This document shows, in pieces, positions 7,006 through 12,390 of a DNA stretch of 12,390 bases. Numbering within the stretch: position 1 is the stretch's first letter; each line of letters opens with the position of its first letter. The notes beneath the pieces were generated by a model, which saw nothing but the letters and a program-made list of their open reading frames with translations, was not told the DNA's origin and did no database searches. Made by a program: the position numbers and the translations under genes. The stretch lies in contig JAJYGS010000165.1 in the NCBI GenBank assembly GCA_021785055.1, positions 1 to 12,390 of the forward strand, read 5' to 3'. Source of the stretch: Nitrospirota bacterium (GTDB lineage: Bacteria > Nitrospirota > JACRHJ01).

Positions 7006-8889
7006 TCATTCCGCCAGCACCTTCTCAGAGATGAACGCCTCAGCCGCCTGGAGTATCCCTTCCGCGTCGAGGCCGAGCCTTTTCCTTATCTGCGCCTGCG
7101 TCCCCTGCTCGATATATGCGTCCGGGACGCCGATGCGCTTCACGGGCACGTTCGTCATCCCCGCCTCTTCCAACGCTTCCAACACCGCGCTGCCGAAGCC
7201 GCCTGCGAGGACGTTCTCCTCCACGGTAAGAATCCGTTTTGCGCCGGACGCGGCGGCGAGTATTGCGTCTTTGTCGATCGGCTTTATGAACCTTGCGTTA
7301 ATCACGCCCGCCGAATAGCCCGACTTCGACAGCTCCTCAGCCGCCCGGAGCGCCGGGTAAACGGTATTGCCGACGGCGATTATGCAGAGGTCGGCGCCTT
7401 CGGAAATTATTTCCGCCTTGCCGAGGGGAAGCTCTTCGAATCCCTTGTCGAGCGGTACGCCGACGCCCTTGCCGCGCGGGTAGCGGAGCGCGACGGGACA
7501 GTCCAGCTTGAGGCCCGTGTAGAGCATGTGCCTAAGCTCGTTTTCGTCCTTGGGCGCCATGAAGACAAGGTTCGGCACGCTGCGCATGAATGAAATATCG
7601 AAAAGCCCCTGGTGCGTCTCGCCGTCCTCGCCCACGACGCCCGCCCTGTCCATCGCTATCACGACGGGCAGGTTCTGCATGCACAGGTCGTGGACTACCT
7701 GGTCGTAGGCGCGCTGCATGAAGGTGGAGTATACTGCCGCGACGGGCTTCTTCCCGCATGCGGCCAGGCCGCAGGAAAACGTAAGGGCGTGCTGCTCGGC
7801 GATGCCGACATCGAATAACCTCTCCGGGAATTCCTTCGCAAATTTTGTAAGACCGGTCCCTTCGGGCATGGCGGCGGTTATGGCTATTATGGACGGGTCT
7901 TCTCTTGCAAGCTCAACCAGCGCCTCGCCGAATACGCCCGTATACGACACCCCTCCGCCGCCCGCCGTCTCGCCGGATTCGACGTCGAAAGGCGGCGTGC
8001 CGTGGAATGCGGTTGGGTTGCTCTCGGCAAATTCGTAGCCTTTGCCCTTCGTTGTCATGACGTGCACGAGCACAGGGCCTTTTCTTACGCGCGCGTCGCC
8101 CAGCGCTTCGACCAGCATCTTTATGTCGTGGCCGTCAATCGGCCCTACGTATGAAAAACCCATCTCCTCAAACAGCATTCCGGGCGTAAAAAGCCCCTTC
8201 ATCCTCTCTCCCGTCTTCGAGGCGACCTTTAATACCTGTTCGCCGACCTTCGGGAGCTTTTTTAAAAACTGCTCCGTCTCGCGTCTGAGCCTCTCCGCCT
8301 TGACGCCGGTAATGATGCGGCTTAAGTAGTTCGAGAGAGCGCCGACATTCGCCGCTATGGACATCTCGTTGTCGTTCAACACGACGACGAGGTCCCGGCC
8401 TAAGTGCCCGGCCTGGTTCATACCCTCGAACGCAAGGCCTGCAGTCATGGAGCCGTCGCCGATTACCGCCGCGATTTTATAATCCTCTCCCTCCATGTCG
8501 CGGGCGACGGCCATACCGAGCGCGGCGGATATGGACGTGCTCGAATGGCCGACGTCGAAGGGATCGTACCGGCTTTCCGAGCGCTTGGGGAAACCGCTTA
8601 TGCCGCCCTCGCGCCGAAGCGTCCCGAACCTCTCCCGCCTGCCGGTGACGAGCTTGTGCGCGTACGCCTGGTGGCCCACGTCCCAGATTATTTTATCCTT
8701 CGGGGTGTCGTAGATATAGTGCAGCGCCAGCGCGAGTTCCACGACGCCAAGGGACGAGGCCAGGTGGCCCCCGTTCACGGAGACGACGGCTATTATTTCT
8801 TCCCTTATCTCCTCCGCAAGGAGCGGCAGTTCCTTAAGCTTCAGCGTCTTTAAATCCGAAGGCGACCCGATGCCGTCAAGATATGCCAT
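7006..8889 (-). CDS. dxs: 1-deoxy-D-xylulose-5-phosphate synthase
   Basis: Dxs condenses pyruvate with glyceraldehyde 3-phosphate to 1-deoxy-D-xylulose 5-phosphate, the first step of the MEP isoprenoid pathway and also a source for thiamine and pyridoxal. It is a cytoplasmic thiamine-diphosphate homodimer. The 627-residue protein is full length. The thiamine/magnesium signature is GDGS at 144-147, ending at the LNDN segment (171-174). His42 (GGHLASSLG) and His115 (DVGHSSTS) match the conserved active-site histidines. The general acid-base glutamate is Glu365 in VGIAEQHA. The C-terminal transketolase domain follows with its RYPRGKG motif. A strong GGAGGGG ribosome site sits seven bases before the ATG. 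The adjacent ispA shows the block makes isoprenoid precursors. Confidence 0.98.
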   Translation of the reverse strand: MAYLDGIGSPSDLKTLKLKELPLLAEEIREEIIAVVSVNGGHLASSLGVVELALALHYIYDTPKDKIIWDVGHQAYAHKLVTGRRERFGTLRREGGISGFPKRSESRYDPFDVGHSSTSISAALGMAVARDMEGEDYKIAAVIGDGSMTAGLAFEGMNQAGHLGRDLVVVLNDNEMSIAANVGALSNYLSRIITGVKAERLRRETEQFLKKLPKVGEQVLKVASKTGERMKGLFTPGMLFEEMGFSYVGPIDGHDIKMLVEALGDARVRKGPVLVHVMTTKGKGYEFAESNPTAFHGTPPFDVESGETAGGGGVSYTGVFGEALVELAREDPSIIAITAAMPEGTGLTKFAKEFPERLFDVGIAEQHALTFSCGLAACGKKPVAAVYSTFMQRAYDQVVHDLCMQNLPVVIAMDRAGVVGEDGETHQGLFDISFMRSVPNLVFMAPKDENELRHMLYTGLKLDCPVALRYPRGKGVGVPLDKGFEELPLGKAEIISEGADLCIIAVGNTVYPALRAAEELSKSGYSAGVINARFIKPIDKDAILAAASGAKRILTVEENVLAGGFGSAVLEALEEAGMTNVPVKRIGVPDAYIEQGTQAQIRKRLGLDAEGILQAAEAFISEKVLAE

Positions 8890-9823
8890 GAGTACCCCTC
8901 CCTTCCGGGCAAATCAGTTCTTCCTTGATACTATATACCGCGCAATCTCCCTGAGCGGCTCGGCGCCGTCCCCCGAAAACGGAGAGCGCCTCCACCGCCG
9001 ATGCCTGAAGTTCCATGGCGCGGCTTTTGGACTGCTCCAGGCCGAACATCGCGGGATACGTCTTCTTCCCCTTTTCGACGTCGCTCCCGGCATCCTTGCC
9101 TATCTCTTCCTTCGTCCCCGTAATATCCAGTATATCATCGGCAATCTGGAACGAAAGGCCGGCCTCTTCGCCGTAGCGTGTAACGGCTTTTAGCTGCTCG
9201 TCGTTCGCGCCGGCGGCTATCGCGCCCATGCGCACCGACGCGCGGATAAGCGCCCCGGTCTTTCTCGTATGTATATATTCGAGCGTGACGGAATCTATGT
9301 CTTTTCCCTCGGACTCCATATCTACGGCCTGTCCTCCAACCATGCCCATGCTGCCGGAGGCGTACGCCAGCTCGTGGATTATTTTAATCCGCCTCGCCGC
9401 GTCCATGCCGCTCGTATACGCCGGGGACGAAAGAAGCTCGAACGCGAAGGTCAGGAGGGCGTCCCCGGCGAGTATCGCGGCGGCCTCTCCATATACCTTG
9501 TGGTTGGTAGGCTTGCCACGGCGGAAGTCGTCGTTGTCCATCGCCGGGAGGTCGTCATGTATAAGCGAATACGTGTGGATAAACTCAAGCGAGCTTGCCA
9601 CTGCAACAAGACCGGGGATACCCGCCGCATCTCCTCCCCGTACCGCCTCGGCGGCGGCAATCGCCAGGATGGGCCTTACGCGCTTCCCCCCGGCCTCAAG
9701 GCTGTAGCGCATGGAGGAGTGAAGCGTCGGCGGCATCGCGTCCGCCTTCGGAGCCGCACGGCCTATAAACTCCTCCACCAGCCGCCGCCTGTCGTTGATA
9801 TATTTCTTTAAGTCGAAGGTCAT
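8876..9823 (-). CDS. ispA: Farnesyl diphosphate synthase IspA, probable 3' frameshift
   Basis: IspA joins dimethylallyl and isopentenyl diphosphates into geranyl and then farnesyl diphosphate, feeding quinones and undecaprenyl carriers. Both aspartate-rich motifs are intact: first DDLPAMD at 90-96 followed by RRGKP, second DDILD at 229-233 after SFQIA. GGKRVRP (45-51) and KTGALI (188-193) are also present. The open frame gives 315 residues, but after Gly284 the sequence turns into an Arg/Ala-rich tail unlike the family. Dropping one base from the five-C run at 8970-8974 restores an ordinary ending, DGAEPLREIARYIVSRKN, with a stop at 8916-8914 and 302 residues. The open frame instead runs 14 bases into dxs. 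The ATG overlaps the xseB stop by four bases. The enzyme identity is firm; the 3' end is doubtful. Confidence 0.95.
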   Translation of the reverse strand: MTFDLKKYINDRRRLVEEFIGRAAPKADAMPPTLHSSMRYSLEAGGKRVRPILAIAAAEAVRGGDAAGIPGLVAVASSLEFIHTYSLIHDDLPAMDNDDFRRGKPTNHKVYGEAAAILAGDALLTFAFELLSSPAYTSGMDAARRIKIIHELAYASGSMGMVGGQAVDMESEGKDIDSVTLEYIHTRKTGALIRASVRMGAIAAGANDEQLKAVTRYGEEAGLSFQIADDILDITGTKEEIGKDAGSDVEKGKKTYPAMFGLEQSKSRAMELQASAVEALSVFGGRRRAAQGDCAVYSIKEELICPEGRGTHGIS

Positions 9824-10053
9824 TCCCCCTCTTCCGGTTCAAATGGTACGATTTTTGCGCCGCCGGCGTCGCCTTTCACGAGTATTTCGACCCGCCTTTC
9901 GGCCTCTTCGAGCTGTTTGGCGAGCGAGCGCGTGAGCTTTATTCCCTCCTCGAAGAGCTTCACGGATTCATCCAGGGGCAGCTCGCCCTTCTCCATCCTG
10001 TTCACTATATCCTCAAGCCGCTTAAGCGACTCCTCGAATCTCTCTTTGGCCAT
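9820..10053 (-). CDS. xseB: Exodeoxyribonuclease VII small subunit
   Basis: XseB is the small subunit that coats the large XseA subunit in exonuclease VII, which degrades single-stranded DNA into oligonucleotides in both directions. The 77 residues carry the family pattern: FEESLKRLEDIVNRMEKGE at 6-24, then LPLDESVKLFEEGIKL, forming two helices, and a short acidic tail. Length is typical. The ATG has GAGGT about five bases upstream and lies only about 22 bases from the predicted transcription start at the end of rlmN. No xseA gene is in the window. The pairing of xseB with ispA and dxs is common in proteobacteria. Confidence 0.95.
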   Translation of the reverse strand: MAKERFEESLKRLEDIVNRMEKGELPLDESVKLFEEGIKLTRSLAKQLEEAERRVEILVKGDAGGAKIVPFEPEEGE

Positions 10054-10080
10054 AATACCTCAAATAAAGAGTAGCTGTAA

Positions 10081-10108
10081 ATTATACACCAGGGGGGGCT
10101 TCCGTCAA
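10081..10108 (-). promoter_or_regulatory. Predicted promoter of xseB-ispA-dxs-tlyA operon inside rlmN end
   Basis: The minus strand reads TTGACG (10108-10103, five of six to the -35 consensus), a 16-base spacer, then TATAAT (10086-10081, perfect -10). The -10 overlaps the rlmN stop codon. Transcription would begin near 10075, giving a leader of about 22 bases before the xseB ATG. The spacer holds a run of seven C on this strand. It would let the isoprenoid block be expressed independently of rlmN. Confidence 0.6.
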
Positions 10109-11203
10109 GGTTTTTCTGGCAGAGAAACCTCGAAGCTGCCCGCACGCGGCGAGGATGTCCACCCCGCGGCTTTCGCGTATGAACGCCGTGTAGTTCATCG
10201 AATGCAGCCTCTCCTGGAACGCATGCACTGAGGCCTCATCCGGCCTCCCGAATTCGCTCCCTCCATGCTCGTTAAAGGGAATCAGGTTTATTTTGCACCT
10301 GAGGCCCCGCAGGAGCTTTCCGAGTTGTGCCGCGTGCTCCGGTCTGTCGTTGATCCCCCTCAGCATGACATATTCGACGGTTATGCGCCTCCTGGGGGCG
10401 AGCGGATAATCCTTGAGCGCCTTCATAAGCGCCTTTAGCGGATATTTTTTGTTAATCGGCATTATATAATCGCGTACCTCGTCGCTTGGCGCATTGACGG
10501 ATACCGCGAGGTTCACGCCGAGGCCGCTCTCGCCCAGGGCCTTTATCCCCGGCACAACACCCGCCGTGCTGAGCGTAATCCGCCTGGGAGACATATTGAA
10601 CATCTTCGGGGATATGAGCCTCCCGAGCGCCTCGAAGACGTTTCCCGCATTCATAAGCGGCTCCCCCATGCCCATCATGACGATATTGGTAATTTTCCGC
10701 CCTTTTCCAGCCGTCCCTGAAGCCGGGCGACCGGCACCGGCGACAAGCACCTGCCCCGTTATCTCGTGCGGCAGGAGGTTCCTCCTTATTCCGCCCGCGC
10801 CCGTAAGGCAGAACCGGCATCCGAGGGCGCATCCCGCCTGCGAGGATATACAGAGGGTTAACCGGCCCTCGTCCGGTATGAGGACGGACTCGACCTTCTC
10901 CCCGTCATGTAACGAAAAAAGGTGTTTTTCCGTCCCATCATGTGAAACAAGGCGCTCCAGAAGCTCCGGCGGACGTATCTCTGCTATTTCGCTAAGCTTT
11001 TCCCTGTCTGCCTTCGAGATGTCCGTCATGGCGGAGAATGAATCCGCGCCCTCGGAATAGATCCATCGGCATATCTGGGCCGCGCGGTAAGGCTTCATGC
11101 CGAGCCCCTCGACAATGGATTTAAGCTCGTCGGCGCCAAACTCAAGCAGGTTTATTTTGTTGTCTTTTTCCTTGATATCCATTAATCTTTTAACCTTAAC
11201 CAC
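10082..11203 (-). CDS. rlmN: Dual-specificity RNA methyltransferase RlmN
   Basis: RlmN is a radical-SAM enzyme that methylates C2 of adenosine 2503 in 23S rRNA and of adenosine 37 in some tRNAs. The iron-sulfur motif C-x3-C-x2-C is at Cys125, Cys129 and Cys132 (GCALGCRFC). The two cysteines of the methyl-transfer mechanism are Cys118 (LCISSQ) and Cys354 (AACGQL), nearly the numbering of the E. coli enzyme. GMGEP (178-182) binds SAM. The N-terminal helical RNA-binding part (about 18-80) is present. The GTG at 11203 gives 373 residues; an in-frame ATG at 11182 would give 366 and still include the conserved region, and neither has a strong ribosome site. The gene ends 28 bases before xseB and is divergent from the TonB-family gene. 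Confidence 0.97.
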   Translation of the reverse strand: MVKVKRLMDIKEKDNKINLLEFGADELKSIVEGLGMKPYRAAQICRWIYSEGADSFSAMTDISKADREKLSEIAEIRPPELLERLVSHDGTEKHLFSLHDGEKVESVLIPDEGRLTLCISSQAGCALGCRFCLTGAGGIRRNLLPHEITGQVLVAGAGRPASGTAGKGRKITNIVMMGMGEPLMNAGNVFEALGRLISPKMFNMSPRRITLSTAGVVPGIKALGESGLGVNLAVSVNAPSDEVRDYIMPINKKYPLKALMKALKDYPLAPRRRITVEYVMLRGINDRPEHAAQLGKLLRGLRCKINLIPFNEHGGSEFGRPDEASVHAFQERLHSMNYTAFIRESRGVDILAACGQLRGFSARKTLTEAPPGV

Positions 11204-11206
11204 TGT

Positions 11207-11223
11207 TCCCGCACAAAACGGGA
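11207..11223 (-). promoter_or_regulatory. Hairpin in the rlmN leader
   Basis: TCCCG (11207-11211) and CGGGA (11219-11223) on the plus strand form a five-base GC-rich stem with a seven-base A-rich loop. On the minus-strand transcript the downstream arm holds GGGA, the only ribosome-site-like motif before the GTG at 11203, so the stem would cover it. It lacks a T tract on the minus strand directly after it and does not look like a terminator. A role in translation control is inference. Confidence 0.35.
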
Positions 11224-11239
11224 GTACGGGTTTTTCCTT

Positions 11240-11267
11240 TTGATATAAAGTTCTATTATGCTATAAT
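11240..11267 (+). promoter_or_regulatory. Predicted sigma-70 promoter of the TonB-family gene
   Basis: TTGATA (11240-11245, five of six to consensus), a 16-base spacer and TATAAT (11262-11267, perfect) are followed by a likely start near 11274. The ATG at 11294 has AAAAGG eight bases before it. I could not identify an equally good opposite promoter for rlmN, which must lie in the same 90-base divergent spacer or overlap it. Confidence 0.65.
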
Positions 11268-11293
11268 TTCCCTGCGAATAAAAGGTTTTTTCG

Positions 11294-12178
11294 ATGAATA
11301 AAGGTCTTTTCTACCACTGCCTCATCATATCGCTGATACTTCATCTTGCGGTAGTGCTTATGGTAAAACTTGAGAAACCAAAGGAACATAAGCGGAGTGA
11401 GCCGATAGCCATAGACCTGCTTGGGCCGGTCAGGGAAGGGGCCAAAACCGTTCTGCCCCCAAAGCCCAAGTATAAGCCCCAGGTTCAGTTTCCGCAAAGA
11501 ATGGCAATGGCCTCAGCCCCAAGAAATATGCCAAAAAGGGCCTTCCCGCGCCGCCATTTTCTGCCCTCTTTCCCTACCCCGGCGCCCTCAAAACCGGCCA
11601 CCGCGAGACCGGCCAACCCGCCCGCCCATGGAAATGCAAATGTCCCGGCGCCTGCGCCTCCGGCAAGCCGGCAGACCTCCGCTTTGCCGTCTGCGTCTCC
11701 CGGCAGGCAGGGAACACCGTCCGCGGCTTCGGCGGGTTCGGAAGGCAGACAGCAGGTGATTCCACGGAAGCTGAAGCTCCCGACGATGAAGGACCTTGAG
11801 CGCTACGCGGAGGTGGACAAGGAGATAGAGCGCACGAGGGACCCGAACGCGGTAACGCTCGACACGACCGATTTCCGCTACTGGTCATACCTCCAGGGCC
11901 TTAAAAACCGGATAGAGTATATATGGAAGTATCCGGAGGAGGCGCGGCGGGAAGGGATCGAGGGAGAGCTTCTGATGAAGTTCACGATTGAGAAATCTGG
12001 GAAGGTAACGGACGTGGAGGTGCTTCGGTCCTCCGGCTACCCGATGCTCGACGACGCGGCAAAAAAAGCCCTCTATGACGCAAGCCCGGTCAACCCGCTC
12101 CCGGACAACTGGAAAAAGAACTCCTTTACCATCACCGGTAACTTCGTATACAGGCTCTACGGCCTTTACCTGAGATAA
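11294..12178 (+). CDS. TonB family energy transducer
   Basis: TonB proteins use the proton-motive force, harvested by ExbB and ExbD, to drive uptake through outer-membrane receptors. The 294 residues show one N-terminal membrane helix (about 8-24) carrying Ser13-x3-His17, the pattern by which TonB contacts ExbB/ExbD. A long Pro/Ala/Lys-rich span (about 53-160) is suited to crossing the periplasm. A charged helix follows (about 163-205), then the TonB C-terminal domain (about 206-290) with YPEEARREGIEGE and the strand pattern VTDVEVLRSSGYPMLDDAA. The family also includes TonB-like proteins of other jobs such as TolA-type or gliding-related proteins. Without ExbB/ExbD or a receptor in view the substrate is unknown. 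The gene has its own promoter, divergent from rlmN, and is followed three bases later by a membrane-protein gene. Confidence 0.92.
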   Translation: MNKGLFYHCLIISLILHLAVVLMVKLEKPKEHKRSEPIAIDLLGPVREGAKTVLPPKPKYKPQVQFPQRMAMASAPRNMPKRAFPRRHFLPSFPTPAPSKPATARPANPPAHGNANVPAPAPPASRQTSALPSASPGRQGTPSAASAGSEGRQQVIPRKLKLPTMKDLERYAEVDKEIERTRDPNAVTLDTTDFRYWSYLQGLKNRIEYIWKYPEEARREGIEGELLMKFTIEKSGKVTDVEVLRSSGYPMLDDAAKKALYDASPVNPLPDNWKKNSFTITGNFVYRLYGLYLR

Positions 12179-12181
12179 TAT

Positions 12182-12390
12182 ATGGCGCCAAGATTAAACA
12201 AGATGCTCGCGATATGGTGGCTGCTCGCGCTTATCGGCGTAATATTGGCGCACATTGCAATAGATTATTTCGGCATAAACGGCCTTGTAAGGGAAACCAT
12301 AGAGGCATTCGTAATCGCAAGCCTCCTGCTCGTCCCGTTTTTCCTTGTGCGCCATACGGTGCTCCGTCCGCTCGGCATTATACGCGAGGC
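12182..12390 (+). CDS. N terminus of a two-helix membrane protein, probably a HAMP-type sensor (partial)
   Basis: Translating from the ATG at 12182 gives 69 complete codons open to the window edge. Two hydrophobic segments, about 9-27 and 41-57, enclose a loop of only about 13 residues. The second is followed by VRHTVLRPLGIIRE, where LRPL and the following Ile resemble the first residues of a HAMP linker. This suggests a sensor kinase, diguanylate cyclase or chemoreceptor with almost no periplasmic part, but the decisive domains are outside the window. The ATG comes three bases after the TonB-family stop, so the two are probably co-transcribed. The ribosome site (TGAGAT) is weak; an ATG at 12203 is an alternative. 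Confidence 0.7.
   Translation, partial: MAPRLNKMLAIWWLLALIGVILAHIAIDYFGINGLVRETIEAFVIASLLLVPFFLVRHTVLRPLGIIRE

Noticed and set aside
6703..7593. Long plus-strand open frame opposite tlyA and dxs
   Set aside because: It spans two conserved minus-strand genes and shows no recognisable domain; it is a compositional shadow.
9269..9811. Plus-strand open frame opposite ispA
   Set aside because: Antisense to intact aspartate-rich motifs of ispA and without ribosome site or domain signal.
10092..10098. Run of seven G at the rlmN end as a second frameshift
   Set aside because: The RlmN frame is intact through the catalytic Cys354 and ends naturally about 19 residues later, so there is no sign of a displaced ending.
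11261..11497. Minus-strand frame of 78 codons overlapping the TonB-family start and its promoter
   Set aside because: It covers the plus-strand TATAAT and the membrane-helix codons of the TonB-family protein, and no ribosome site or family pattern is visible.

Overview
The window reads as a conserved chromosomal stretch from a GC-rich Gram-negative bacterium. An outer membrane is implied by a PilQ secretin and a TonB-type energy transducer. The combination of pilMNOPQ behind a tiny MerR-like gene, xseB-ispA-dxs-tlyA as a block, and a 204-residue helical-repeat protein resembles Desulfobacterota/'deltaproteobacterial' genomes. That placement is inference from gene content and remembered family resemblance, not from a search.

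Layout, on the minus strand from right to left: rlmN (11203-10082), then a tightly packed run xseB, ispA, dxs, tlyA and a hypothetical gene (10053-5650) whose genes overlap or nearly touch. A good promoter for this run is embedded over the stop codon of rlmN. After a 249-bp AT-rich gap with a promoter and a perfect 16-bp palindrome comes a second run: a 67-residue MerR-like DNA-binding protein, then pilM, pilN, pilO, pilP and pilQ. pilQ leaves the window at base 1 with 695 residues visible. On the plus strand at the right end, divergent from rlmN, are a TonB-family protein (11294-12178) and the first 69 codons of a two-helix membrane protein ending in a HAMP-like start.

Functionally there are three groups. 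PilMNOPQ is the alignment subcomplex and outer-membrane pore of a type IV pilus: cytoplasmic PilM binds the PilN tail, PilN/PilO pair in the inner membrane, and PilP links them to the PilQ secretin. Dxs and IspA start the MEP pathway and make farnesyl diphosphate, while XseB, TlyA and RlmN serve DNA and rRNA maintenance. The TonB-like protein would carry inner-membrane energy to outer-membrane receptors, although no ExbB or ExbD is in view.

I found no mobile element, CRISPR array, tRNA or rRNA, and no obviously new multi-gene system. The points most worth a second look are a probable one-base frameshift near the 3' end of ispA, the exchanged membrane anchors of PilP and PilQ, the small regulator with a palindrome in its leader, and the uncharacterised helical-repeat gene in the tlyA operon.
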